Below are positions 20,265 through 31,859 of a DNA stretch of 64,000 nt, piece by piece (the stretch's first letter is position 1; every line of letters begins with the position of its first letter). The translations under genes and the position numbers were made by a program. Where the stretch lies: contig JAKJHU010000337.1 of the NCBI GenBank assembly GCA_022316685.1, positions 1 to 64,000 on the forward strand, written 5' to 3'. This DNA comes from Progne subis subis (taxonomy: Eukaryota > Chordata > Aves > Passeriformes > Hirundinidae). The notes below the pieces were generated by a model. It was not told where the DNA came from. It did not search any database and saw nothing but the letters and a program-made list of their open reading frames with translations.

Positions 20265-20571
20265 AGATGACCTTGCTTACATAGATTCTGGACAATGACC
20301 AGGGATTGGACACTAAGGTTGCCACCTCTCCACTCCACTGGCCAGGCTAGAAGTCCATCAACTGTCCCTCATCGGAGAGGAATGTGAAAACAACCACTTT
20401 GTTTATGTTACAAGCATGAGAAGGCTCCATTACAGAAATGTCAACATTCACAGAAGGCTAAAACTCAGGGCCAACAGCCAGCCCGTTCTGATACACCACC
20501 ACCCTGGTTTGGGATAATTGCTTTGCTAGTAGCTCTAGGGCTCTTGCTGTTTAATTAGTGTTATTTTTTTT
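20265..20571. other. spacer between two ERVs; one small open frame
   Basis: On plus, a frame with no obvious start (about 20,385 to the stop at 20,556-20,558) is basic and Gln/Lys-rich, then ends in [20 protein letters not shown], a perfect membrane-anchor-like tail. It may be a remnant of an envelope or other viral tail, or chance. Nothing else was seen. Confidence 0.35.
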
Positions 20572-20574
20572 TAC

Positions 20575-22358
20575 AACCGTTTGCAATTTAATATTACAGT
20601 TCAACATATATATAGGGATTCGGTATCCCCAGCTTCCATCCTGAGCCCAGGTGGTGGGTCTGTATTATTCAATAATTTTTTCTGGTAGCCATTCTTCATC
20701 TCTCCAAATCTGAGTCCCTCCTGTTAGATCTCGTTTCCATTTTCGGTGTATTTGCTCTTACAGTGGTTTTCCCAATATCCTGTCTTGTGGTTTTGGTAAC
20801 AAAAAAACCCTGGTTGTATTATCCCAATGGTATAACTGCCTCTCCAGTCCTTAGGTAACTTACTATAGGCCCATTTCCACAAATCCAAAATGTACCTTCT
20901 GAAGTGTCCCTGTCTATTGTGGTCCTTGGGAGGTTTTCCAAAAATGTCTTTAGATTTTCTACTTTTCTACCTTCTGGACAGGATTTCCTATGTTCCTATT
21001 GAACTAAAATAACCCTGATTCCTTTACTGTACAATTATTGTTATTAAACAGACTCCAGTATTTATTAGGTACCTCCAGCCACTACCAATTAGCTGTAGAG
21101 TTTTTGGTATATACCTTCTTACAGGGAGTCTCTCCTACTTTGGTTTTAGAAGTATTCCTTTTTTCAGGGGGGAACAAACACTTGTTCCTTACCACTGAAT
21201 CTGTTAGTACCCATTCTTTAGGACTGTCTTCTGGTTTGGTAATTTTACTTCAATTCCATTTTAAAATTTGTTCAACCTCTAGCCCTGCACACCCCTATGG
21301 CTGCTGTTTTGTCATATGGGATCTTTTATAAATTTTGCAATTAAAAACATTTAATTCAGCTGCTACTTGCCGCATCAAGTCTAAAAATAAATTTTGGCTC
21401 AAGGTGGGAAAATTTAATTTGGACACCTTCTTTTTTAGGTTCTCACAGAAATCAGAATCCGGGTTTTCAGGCTGTGTTGTTTTCTTTATAGTTTTTATTG
21501 CCTTTTGAACTCAACTTTATACTGATCCTGTACTCTCCTGTTATTAGTATGTCCTTACATTCCGGATTTGGTGAAACATATATTCCTCTCCCCTGGGACA
21601 TACATAGCTGCTAATTGAGCTCCCTTTTTCTTTGTTTTGGCCTGTCTAAAATTCTTGTCCACTCTCAGTACATTTTTACAACTTCTCCTGGGCACAGTAT
21701 TTTGCATTCACACGAGTGTTTCCTACCGTGGCGGATATAAAGCCTCGTCCATATCGGACAGTTTGATAACACTGGGTGCATGACCCTGCCCAGGCCGGAT
21801 TTAGACTCAAGGTAGTAATTATGAGTAGGGGTCCAGTATAACGTACACTTCCATTCCACCAGTCTATTGGGTTGCCACCAACAGTTGGGGTGTTACCCTG
21901 GTTTTTCTGAGTTTTTTAAAGCCTTTTGAAGTTTCATAAATGGAGTCAGATCTTTTTAGTTACTGTAGAATATTAGAGCAGTTTTCTACCTTTTCCCACA
22001 GATGTAACATAAACAAGTCCTTTGTTTTTCATTCTCTGTCCTTTGTTTGCATATTTCTAACCTGAAAACAATTGTAACTGACAGTTGGTTTAGTCACTTG
22101 GCTGAAAGCTGAAAAACTCCAGAAGGAAATCTTCTGCTAGACCCACAAATGTATAAAAATAAGAAATAAAACAAAGGGGCTCTCTCTCCGCCTGGATCCA
22201 GCTTTGAGCCGGATCAAGGACCTTTGCCCTGCGAAAATCTCTTGTCTGTGTGTGACTGCTTTGTGTGTCTCGGTGACATTGGGGTCTGCATCTTTTTCAT
22301 GGCAAGGGTAGGGGTTAATCTTGTCTTGCCCCGATGTTGCTTTTTGGGGTTTTTTCAC
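20575..22358 (-). pseudogene. env: class I ERV env, heavily decayed
   Basis: The start at 22,358 opens a 73-residue leader ending in a hydrophobic SPFVLFLIFIHLW segment, like the long env leaders of this family. Surface-subunit remnants include a PGEVVKMY block near 21,670 and FWICGNG near 20,880; GSWGY-like residues lie at 20,640. Many in-frame stops occur. The transmembrane subunit is missing because homology ends at about 20,575. Confidence 0.7.
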
Positions 22359-22637
22359 CCACTGACTCTTTACTCTCTCTTAATTCTTTGCCTTTACCTG
22401 GTAGATTGTCAAGGTCACACTCCACTCTTTTAAGACCTGTTTTTGCCCACAAACTGTGTTTAGTCTTGTTCACCCATAGCTTCCACTATTTTTTATTATC
22501 CTGGCATACTCAGCCTGTTGTCACTAATATTTTCAGTGCTCGATCTGTTGCCTTCTGGATCTAACTTTCACAACTCAAACAAAGGCCTCTCTGAATCCTG
22601 GCTCCCGATAAGTGGGCATACCACAACTCTCTACATT

Positions 22638-25020
22638 CTATGTACCTAAAACAGCCCAGGGGTTACAGTCACAATTCAGGCTGGTACATTCTACTTCTCT
22701 TGGTGTTAGGTGGTTCTTTTTAGGATGTCTCCTCGACATTCTCTTGCCCTTCTTTTCCAAGGTTATTTGTAGATCCCTGGGCTGTGAGGTGATTTTCCAC
22801 TGCCTCATTGGTGGTTCCACTGGTTCTTTGACTTTTGATGTGTGAGTCCACCCTTTCTTTGCTGTTCTCACTGATGTGTCCGTTGTTAAGAGAGTTAAAT
22901 ACAGACCTTCCCATTTTGGGGTTAAAGTCTCTTCTTTCCAGCTTTTAATAAATACTCAGTCTCCTGGTTGTATCTTATGAATTTTAAACCCCAGTGGTCC
23001 CGTTTGGGCTAGCATTCCTTTTTCCTTTAACTTGGTCACGTGCTGTCCAATTGTTTGGATATAATTTCGAATAGATCTATCTTCAATCATTATTGATGTT
23101 TGGGGTATTTCCTGGGAATATGGCATTCCATAAAGCATTTCATATGTTTAAAGCCCCGTATCTGCATTAGGAAGTGTTCTTATGTTAAGCAAGCATAGAG
23201 GTAAACATTTTAGCCATGACATCTTAGCCTCAATCATTCATTTGCTTAATTGTTGTTTTAGTTTGGTTCATCCTTTCCACCCTCCCAGAACTCTGAGGGT
23301 GCCAAGGAGTAATATTCCCAGGAAATACCCATGGCTTGTGCTACCCCTTAATAACACTAGAGGTAAAATGGAGGCCCTGATCAAAATCAATGGCCCAAAT
23401 AACTCCAGATCGGGAAATAATTTGTTCCAATAGTATTTAACTACAAATTTGCAGTGGCCCTTGCAGCTGGGCAAGCTTTTACACAGTGAGTGTTAGCTGG
23501 ACTACTAGCACTAAAGATACTTCCATCTACCAACTTTCGGAAGCTCAGTATAATCCACTTGAACCCTCTCCAAAGGTCAGTATGCTATTTTTTCTGTCAG
23601 GTTTGTCTCATTACTTTCTTGTTAACCTTCTGACAGATAAGACACCCTTGTGTTATTTGTTTGGCTATTTAAAAACTCATAATACAGTCATAATACTTTA
23701 AAAAAATGATCACACAAGGCCCTTGTTCCCCAGTGAGAACACTGATGTAATTGGTTTAAAATCCTTCATGCACAGGCCTTGGACAAAATTTCTCTTCCAT
23801 CCAAGAGTACCCATTTCCCCCTGTTCTTTCTTAGCCTCTAATTTTTTTAATAGGTTTCCTCCTCCTGAGAGCTATAAACTTTTGCAGCTCTTCCCAAAAT
23901 TTTTGTTATGGTATTTAGCTGAATTGGTGGGGGTTTGTTTGTTAGGTTAGTTTTGGTTTTTGTTTGTTTTGGCTGGTTGTTGTTTTTGTTTTGTTTTTAA
24001 TTTAAAAGCTGGCTTTTTTCTCAGCCCAGTCAGCTGTGTTATTTCCCCTTGCTAAGTAGCTCATTCCCCTCTAATGGCCTTTTACATATATTACAGCTAT
24101 CTCTTTTGGTCTCTTTAGTGCTTCAAGACTTTGAGTATCAATTCTTAATGAATCAACCTTTTCCCTTGGTTGTTGATCAAACCTTTTTCTTTCCAAATCT
24201 TCCCAAAGGTATGTACAATCCCAAAAGCATATTTTGAATCAGTATAAAGAGTCTCCAATTTGTCTTTTAGGAGTTCTAATGCCTGGTACGAAGCATATAA
24301 CTCACAAGTCTGAGATGACCAACTGGAACTTAATATTTTCTCTTCTCTTTTCTCTTCTCTTCTCTTCTCTTCTCTTCTCTTCTCTTCTCTTCTCTTCTCT
24401 TCTCTTCTCTTCTCTTCTCTTCTCTTCTCTTCTCTTTCTCTTTCTCTTTCTCTTTCTCTTTCTCTTTCTCTTTCTCTTTCTCTTTCTCTCTTTCCTTCTC
24501 TTTCTCTTCTCTTTCTCTCTTCTTCTCTTCTCTTTCTCTTCTCTTTCTCTTTCTCTTTCTCTTTCTCTTTCTCTTTCTCTTCTCTTTCTCTTTCTCTTTC
24601 TCTTCTCTTTCTCTTTCTCTTTCTCTTCTCTTTCTCTTCTCTTCTTTTCTTTCAACTAGCATATTTTTCCCATAAACAGCTGCATATCCTGATCTTTATT
24701 TCCCCTCCAACGCCCTTGATGCACCATCAATGAAATATTTCTGTCCTTTAGATAATTCCATCTCACTTAGATCATGTCTTATTTTAGTTTGTCATTCAAT
24801 TAACTCCACACAGTCATAAATCAGCTCCTCAGTTTGGCTTCCATATTAAAATGAGCAGGATTCTGGGCAGGAGTAACCTTAAGCTTCAGTTGGGGGGACT
24901 GTAACACGATAGGTTCATATTTTAAAATCCAGCTAATAGTAAGCCACTTTTCTGCTTTCTGATGTAAGATGACTCTCACAGTGTGCTTGAACAAGCAGGG
25001 GTTGTGATGGTTCTTTTAGA
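22638..25020 (-). pseudogene. pol: class I ERV pol: RNase H and integrase, decayed
   Basis: RNase H start: YFIDGASRA near 24,740, then YTDSKYAFGIVHTFG near 24,240 after the microsatellite. The integrase zinc domain has QCSHWGTRALCDHF near 23,740, with core blocks QVDYTELPKVGRWKY (near 23,550) and DFDQGLHFTSSV (near 23,380), in which the usual Asn after the catalytic Asp is replaced. The C-terminal part (22,956-23,138 and 22,638-22,871) has GPLGFKIHKIQPGD and GWTHTSKVKEP. Frames are repeatedly broken. Confidence 0.78.
24338..24655. repeat. (TTCTC)n/(TTTCTC)n microsatellite, 318 bp
   Basis: Pure pyrimidine strand with TTCTC units, then TTTCTC units, then mixtures. It sits between two halves of the RNase H domain of the minus-strand ERV. 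Long open frames across it encode only Ser/Leu/Phe or Arg/Glu/Lys repeats and are not genes. Confidence 0.97.
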
Positions 25021-25069
25021 TCTCAGAGTGGAAAACACAACACAGGGGATGTCAGTATTAGTCAAAACA

Positions 25070-25845
25070 AATGCCAGAAGTAAAAAAAAAAAAAAATAAA
25101 AACAAACACCTTTTATTGATTGACCACAGCAAATGCGATAGAGGGATTAAGAGTGAGAGAAAGAAATAGAGAAAGAGAGAGAGGAAAGAGGGGATATTGC
25201 TACCAAAGGTGGAGACCAAGTCCTCGTGGTCCGGTCGATGGATCCACCTGTCACATTGGGGAGAGTCTCTCAAAATTTCTGGTTCACTCAGGGGTTGTTA
25301 TTACAGTCCTCCATCACAGGGGAACAGGTAGTCCATGTTCTCAGCAGTAAGTGAGAGCCATTATCTTCTTGGTCCAATGACCACACCTGCAGGCAAACAT
25401 CTCGCTTTGGTCAAGTCAGCCCCCACCCCCCATATTGGGGTTATAGGGGTCTCATGTCTCAGTCTTTGAGAGGAGATTTGTACAGAGGTCTCAGTCTCAG
25501 TCCTTGGGAGGGGGCTTTGATCTCCATCTGTCACGGTGGCTGTGGAGCAGATGAGGGATCTTCTGTGGGGGATCACCAAGGTTACCCCAGAAAGTCCACT
25601 TGGCCGAGAGGTGGGGAAATTCATAGGCTATTGTCATGAAGCAGGGAGCATGAGGCAGATGCAATCTTCAGGTACAGAACTGCCATTGCACTGCTCAAAG
25701 CCAGTGTACCGTGGCGTGGTGACACAGGAAAATGCACCTGCAGATGACTGGCAAACATCCACCTCGAGCAGGCCAGAACTGCAGTGGGGTCCTCAGGGTC
25801 CTTATGACGATCATGAGGCAAATGAGGGGAACTTCAGACAGACTC
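25070..25845 (-). repeat. probable solo or partial LTR, minus orientation
   Basis: On minus, this ends with a C/T-rich tract followed by CAATCAATAAAAGGTG (AATAAA signal at 25,112-25,117) and an A/T homopolymer, the usual layout of an avian LTR R/U5 end. It contains two near-copies of a GACTGAGAC block and no coding sequence. The boundaries and family are uncertain. Confidence 0.45.
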
Positions 25846-25847
25846 TT

Positions 25848-26995
25848 ACACCAAGTCGGGGGTGCTCAGTGCCCGGCCAGTTTGATGACTGTGTGTGGCT
25901 CTGGACACTTCCCTTGGAGCGTCTCCAAGGCATGGAATGTTGGAGCTGCCCCCAGCCATGGTGTCACAGAGAGGGGAACGTTGGAGCTGCCAGCACGGGT
26001 GATGTCCCAGAGAGGGGAATGTTGGGGCTGTTGCCACTCCTGGCCCGGCCCCAAGAGCTCTGGCATGCACCTGGAGGAGACACAAAGGCTGAGCTGGGAG
26101 GGAGGCAGCAGGATCATGGAGTGCAGGCCCCTGCCCTGCACAGACAGCCCAAAAGTGGCAGACTGGGCATCCCCTTGGAGTGGTGTCCAAAGGCTCCTGG
26201 AGCTGCAGCAGCCTCAGAGCTGTGAACATTGCAGTGGCCGCAGAGCTCTGGGGAAAGGTCCCGGCCCTGGCTTGGGCTGGGCCAGAGCCCCAGGGAGCAA
26301 TCAACTTGCAGCTGCTGCCCCAGAGCAGGGAAGAGCAGGAATTGCTGGCTGGAGAGACTCTTGCCAAGGGCCTGCAGCGCCAGGACACAGGCCATGGCTG
26401 GACACTGGCTTGGGGCCAGGGTGAGCTGGGATGTGGGGATGGACTTGTTCCCTGGGAGGGCGGTGGGGCCCTGGCACAGAGTGGGAGGAAAAGCTGCGGC
26501 TGCCCTGGAATGGCTGGAAGTGTGCAAGGGCTGGTTGGAGGGGACTTCCTGCCAGATGGGATGGGATGGGGATGGGATGGGATGGGATGGGATGGGATGG
26601 GATGGGATGGGATGGATCAGTGTAATGTGGTATGTAATTGCAGTGTGGGGGGTGGTAGGAAAGTTGGAGGGCTAGGGTTGCAATGCAGGGAGAAGGTGGT
26701 TTGGGCTCTTGGAGTAGGGGAGTAGAGGGAGAGAAAGCAAGAAGCAGTTTTTAAAGGCTGCTGGTGCTGCTGGTGCTTTTAGGAATTTTGGGGCCTGGAA
26801 GTGTCTTGTGGGAGGTTGCTGTGAAATTGGGAAGGGCTGAGTTTAAGTTGTTGTGCTGTGCAGGCTGAGGTGGAGGGGCAGTGATTTTGGGAGGTTAAGG
26901 GTACCTGCTCCCAAGAAAGAAAGAAAGAAAGAAAGAAGGAAATGAGAGAGAAAGAAGGAAAGGAGGAAGGAAAACGGAGGGAAGGAAGGAAGGAT
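25848..26995 (+). repeat. second copy of the inverted repeat (with 1-1,160)
   Basis: Plus-strand counterpart of the minus strand of 1-1,160. It begins GTCGGGGGTGCTCAGTGCCCG, has three short GAGAGGGGAATGTTGG units at about 25,915-26,040, a GC-rich middle, the GGGAT array and the purine microsatellite. It lies directly left of the 3' LTR of the large minus-strand provirus. Its open frames match those of the other copy only in part and carry no known domain. Confidence 0.85.
26556..26614. repeat. (GGGAT)n pentanucleotide array, about 11 copies
   Basis: Counterpart of 348-466, shorter, and with one unit carrying an extra G. Confidence 0.93.
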
Positions 26996-26998
26996 TTT
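26917..26998. repeat. (GAAA)n/(GGAA)n purine microsatellite
   Basis: AAGA, GGAA and GAGA units in imperfect array, the counterpart of the pyrimidine tract at 1-65. It merges into the left end of the provirus LTR at about 27,003, so that LTR end is not clean. Confidence 0.9.
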
Positions 26999-27002
26999 AA
27001 AT

Positions 27003-27828
27003 TAAGCCCTATATGTCTAATTTAATAATCAACAATGTTGAATTTAGCAGCAATGCAATTTTATTTAAGTTGCATTTTATAATAAGGCATATACCAAAAT
27101 TCAGTAGTGATTAATTAAAGATAAGTACTGTTTGGATAAAGCATAAGCAAAACTGACCGGGGTGCCGAGGGGGGGCTTCTCACCCTACCTCACGTACAAA
27201 ACAAAGCAGTCTAACTTAAACTTATACACTATATGCTAATACATATTCATTAATATTTCCTGTGAATCTCCTCCTATTTTGAATTCTTAAAATCTACATC
27301 ACTATACTACATAGCCCATGCTCCACTTGTTGTTAGGGGGTCTTCTTGGCTATTTGTTGGTCTTCTTCAGAGGAAGGCTCAGCATCTTCCTCACATCCTA
27401 TGAATAGCCTTAATGGTTGCGCGTGCGCTCTAAGGTTTGTGTTACATATAACTAAGCATTATGTTCCAAAAAGTAATTATTTCATGGATCAAACCACCAC
27501 CCAAACTCCCTACCTTGGAAAAGTCCCAACTTTGTCCATCTCAAGGCCAGTTCTAGCTTAAGACATCCTGTATCCCATCACATCTGCAAAGGGCCCATCT
27601 CCCGACCTTGGAGTAGTCCCAGCTTTGGCCAATCCAGCTTTGAGACTCTTGCTTATCTCAGACTGCATCCTGTATCTTATTTTTCTCATGTAGCATCTGC
27701 CAAGGGGCCCATCTGCTTAGTAACAGTAATCACAACTACTTTTTCCATTACTACTTTATAAAAACAATTTTAAAAAATATATATTATTAAAATATTGATA
27801 CAATTACAATTAGCATGAATCATTTTCA
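27003..27828 (-). repeat. 3' LTR of the tRNA-Phe-type provirus
   Basis: Same orientation as 36,752-37,576 and clearly homologous: AATTTAGCAGCAATGCAATTTT, the CTCACCCTAC block, GATCAAACCACCACCCAAACTC and the CATCTGCAAAGGGCCC block. It is diverged by many substitutions, so the insertion is old. The left end is degraded into the purine microsatellite. A polypurine stretch AGAGAAATTTGGGAAA (minus) precedes it at about 27,835-27,860. Confidence 0.88.
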
Positions 27829-27980
27829 TTTATTACGATTTCCCAAATTTCTCTTTTTAATCATATTGATTCATGCTTTTTAATTAAAACTGAATCTCAA
27901 TTTCTTCTATATTCCCAATAATTCAGGTTTCTAAACTCTCTCATTTCAGCCTCTAATTTTCTAACATCTCCCATGCTGCA

Positions 27981-30148
27981 TCAAGCTTTTTCGCATTCCT
28001 TCTCAAATTTGGTTGACATCTCTTGTGCTAGAGTAGTCTCTTTACGTTCAGTCAACATCTCTTCAGGTCCCTTCTTTTGAGTGTGAGTAGGTCTAGCTTT
28101 TAATACCATCAAAGAATCTGGTTTCCCTTTTGCTGCCAGTTCTAGATCAATGGGCATTGCTGTAATTTGCATTCCTTGTGTCACTGGGTGGATTAGTCTA
28201 ATAAGACATGGAATCATGCATGGTAAGAATAACAATCCTAATCCAGAACATAACAGCATAAATCCCACCTTCTTCCACCAGGCTCCCCAAAGAGGTTATC
28301 CCACCAATCCGTTTTTAGAATAGAATTGCACTTTGAACAGGTACGTGTGCCACCCTTTTAATTTCATCAGCAAGTTTTGTGATGGCTTCCCCATGATCAT
28401 CTCTCCACACAGCACTCAGATTCATTAAATCTCCCTCAAACTCCCCCCTTCTTCAGCCAAGAGATAATCTAGGGCAATTCTGATTTGATATACAAATGCT
28501 CACATTTGTGAATGCTGCTTGGCCAGTAACTTCAGGGCATCAGAAGTATGGTTTGATACAACCTCCACTCCTGCCTGGAGTCTTATCAACCGATTCAATA
28601 GATAAATTGGGGTCCTATATCCCCAAGATCCATCCTCAGCCCAAGTTGCTGGGTCATAATACGTTATGATTCTTTCTGCAGGCCATTTGTCTTCCCCCCA
28701 ATCCTGGTTTCCCCCTGCCTTTGGGAAGTCGAGATTTAAATCTCTTTTATTCCTTTCTAGAGTCTCATCAAGTGGTGTTCCCAGCATATTGCTCCTAGAC
28801 CTTGGTATGACCAAGAAGGAGGGTCGTATAACTCCTAAGGTACAGGTTCCCTCCCACTTTCAAGGTAATTCGCTCTATTCTCATTGCCCACAAATGCAAT
28901 AGATTCCATCAGGGGCTTTCCATTTACGATCTGTTTTTTCTTGTTGTTCCCAATAGGATTTTAGGTCTTTTTTTGGATTGGTAGGGGTTATCTCCAGGAC
29001 TTAGGCCAGCACAAATCAGTTTGATTTTTCCACTCACAATTCATTTCCTTTGTTATTCCCCAATACCCAGTAAATGTTTTTGGTTGCCAGGTCTTAGTTT
29101 TATTATCCGAAATAACTACTAACATAGATATTCAAGGAGTATATCTTACAACTTCATTGTATTTCCTTCCCTCTCAAGTTACACAGACTGTTCCATGTAC
29201 TTGATGACTCAAAATCCATCCTTGAGGTAGTTTTAATATCTTGAAAATTTGAGTGTGATTCCAGTTTAAAAATTGTTCTGGAGCTAGACTCTCACCTCTC
29301 CACAGCCGTCTTTCAGCCATTCTAAGTCCTCCACAGATTCAGCATTTGGATAATCCTAATTCCGTAGCAATTTCTTGCATCAAATCTACAAAAAGTTTCT
29401 TAGTTGAGGTTGTCAAATTCCAGTTGCTATACTGCTGTTTGAATTGTTCATACAGCTTATCCAGTTCCTTTAATTCTTTCCCTATGGCCTTTTTACACAT
29501 CTTTCGTTTGTTTCTTTTGGTTTTTCTTCTTTTTTCCTTAGTGCTATACCTCCTATACCTATACTTGGATCATTTCTATTCTCATCTTTCTCAAAACAAA
29601 GAAAAGTTTTCATATTGAGGACAGATTTGATTGCTATAAAAATAAGGAGCTGGTCCATTAAATCCTAAAGTTTTCCATACCCAATCCATTTTTCTATTTT
29701 TAACACAAACATATATAAAACTGCTGTGATCGTAGCAGGTAGCACTAACATGTGGAAGTGCCACGAACACAAATTCCATCTTGTCCTTGACCCACATGGA
29801 GTGCTTGCATTTATTACAGGGATCAACATTATTGGGACTTTGTTTTTCCATCAATTGTTCTCTTATTGCCCACTCTTGTGCTGCTTGTTTTATTATTGTT
29901 TGTTCCTGCATTGCTCATTCCCTTCTCTCATGGACTCTGTCCAGAGTGGCTCCATAGTTTTGGCCAGTTGCCAAGGGCATCACCACAAACACAGTGAAAA
30001 TAATCCTCAGGAGTTTTGACGTTCTACTGTCCTCAAGGCCCTTTTGGTTGCAGCCAAGGGCCAAGATGTCAGGATTCTTGGCAGCAAAGTTTATATCCTG
30101 GGATCTAGTCACTGGTGCATTTGGTCTCACTGGTACCCTTGGCCTCAT
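27981..30148 (-). pseudogene. env: class I ERV env, minus strand, frameshifted
   Basis: The leader starts at 30,148 and ends in a hydrophobic signal LLRIIFTVFVVMPLATG. The surface subunit (29,911-28,900) has NKCKHSMWVKDKM and WVWKTLGFNGPAPY. A furin-like RNKR site lies near 28,732 in the frame ending at 28,500, followed by YYDPATWAEDGSWGYRTPIY. The transmembrane subunit continues near 28,480 with the DYLLAEEGG segment and a frame-broken Cys-Cys region, then a membrane anchor in GFMLLCSGLGLLFLPCM (28,268-28,210) and a basic cytoplasmic tail to 27,981. The layout matches the plus-strand env at 17,393-19,200, but this copy keeps the membrane anchor. It is broken by stops and frame changes. Confidence 0.85.
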
Positions 30149-30399
30149 GTTTGTTTCAAGGATGGCACAGATTACTCACAGTTCTCGCAGCACTGCCCTC
30201 TCTCTCTCTGGGTTAGTCAGCTACTTCCTCTTTTATTCTAAACCACCAAAGCTCTGGAGATGTGCCAACCACAATAAGATTTGCTTTTTCACTCCTTCAG
30301 TTAACAACTTGATTTGTTGGTCACTTTTTTTCTCTGGTGTTAGGGACAGTTTATTAAGTCTTCATCGCCACCAATAGGCACACTCGCAATGCCAATTCA

Positions 30400-31750
30400 C
30401 GTAAGAAATGTGTCAATAGCGTGGTACACAAATTCCTTCTCCACAGCAACTGTTAATTATGATACACTGGTCTATAATAGTATGAATTGTTTGCTCTCTC
30501 ACCTGCTCAAAAGCTAATATAGTAAAACTCATTGGTCTAAATTTCTATTAATTGAACCGCTGCATAAAAGGTTCCATCTTCATATCTCAAAGGTGTTCCA
30601 AAAAATCACTGATGAATCTTTTTAAAGTTAACTGTTCACGCATGCAATCTAAGAAAGTTAAACAAATCAATTAAAGAAATTAAATCAATTAAGTTAAAGA
30701 AAACAATGGAAAAAAAAAAAGCTTAAATTAAGCTTCTGCTCTTGTTATTCTCCACGACAAATTAAGGCAAAGTGTACAAATAACACAAACCCATGGGCGA
30801 CACTCTAAGCCATGCTTAGTACACTCCCAGTGTGTTACTTGTTCTTGGACTCTTTCAGTAACAGTTGTTTCCAGTCTCCTGTTCTGGAATTGTAGTTCCT
30901 CAATGAAATCTGTTAGTGTTAGTTGCTCAGGGCCTCTTAAAAGATTTTCAATCTGTTCAGGCTGTTCCCATTGATCAAGGAAGTGTCTGATCCCTTCCCA
31001 TCGCCATTGTTCTGCCTCCAAACTCAATGGAGTTGCCGTCAACAGCCAATCCAGAATGCCTAATTTTTCTAATAAATTAAAGTTAATTGAAACTCTAAAA
31101 CACAGATTTTTAATGGTTAACTATCAAAGGAGTTTTATAACCTGAACAGGTTAAGCAAGACAATTTATCTTTTTCTGTTGTTTCTGGGTATCCTACTATA
31201 TCCACATCTTACTTTTATTATCCTTTGTTGTTCCTGCAGTGTTCTCAAAGCCACTAATCATTCCATGTGATATGCTAAATAAATCAATGCTCTTTGTACT
31301 TGATCTTCTATTATATAAGTATCAATGTTGATCTGTGCCAAAACCCAATTGTGCTTTCTAAAGTCTTGCTCTACTCTACTAAAACATCGTATACAATTTA
31401 ATCATAAAAGCTACATCTCTTTGGTCCCAAGGTACAGTTGTTCTGTGCCAATGTCTTTGTCTCAGCCACTTCATGGTCACTGCTTTACACCGCTCACACT
31501 GATGACCGTGTTTGCAGCAAACCTTGCTGAAACATGGAAACTTCTCTCTGCGGGATGCAGCTTCTGACCTTTCTGTGCTAAGGATATCTTGAATATCCTG
31601 GGGCTGGGTTATTCTTTCAATATGTGGGTGGCACTCCAAATGTATTGCAGCATGATGTGAAATCCACAGGTGAAAACATTTTTCCATAAGAGCCATTACC
31701 TCTGGGCACCAAATACTCTCTTCAGCTCTGTTGTGGATTAATTACAATTT
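30400..31750 (-). pseudogene. unidentified Cys-rich frames where integrase would be
   Basis: On minus there are two open stretches. One is at 31,696-31,379 (105 codons or more), with FSKVCCKHGHQCERCKAV and a Trp/Arg-rich tail. The other is at about 31,066-30,728 (over 110 codons), with WEGIRHFLDQWEQPEQIENLL, an amphipathic Gln/Glu-rich stretch, then ECTKHGLECRPWVCVICTLC. A third weak Cys cluster (SCCGEGICVPRY) lies near 30,440. None matches integrase core motifs. The block sits between the RNase H end and the env leader. It may be an accessory region of this ERV family or the remains of a nested element: just upstream (minus) there are AATAAA-like signals near 31,780 and a TTTGGTGCC motif near 31,712, as at LTR ends. 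Function unknown. Confidence 0.4.
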
Positions 31751-31859
31751 TACTTTAAAACTGTACTTTGAACCTCAATAAACAGGTTTTATTGTATTTA
31801 ATTTTAAGTATTTATTTAATTTTACTTTCAGGTCTCCTGGTGTCAAAATAATTTTCCAA

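Larger units (their letters stand above)
20572..25060 (-). mobile_element. decayed class I ERV, pol-env part, minus strand
   Basis: Read on minus: RNase H (about 25,020-24,000), integrase (24,000-22,640), then env (22,358-20,575). No LTR was found at either end. Env stops abruptly beside the plus-strand ERV's LTR region, giving a tail-to-tail arrangement of two related elements. A 318-bp pyrimidine microsatellite has grown inside RNase H. It is more decayed than its neighbours, with many stops. Confidence 0.8.

Noticed and set aside
24234..24662. Ser/Leu/Phe-rich and Arg/Glu/Lys-rich open frames over 110 codons
   Set aside because: Pure translation of a pyrimidine microsatellite.
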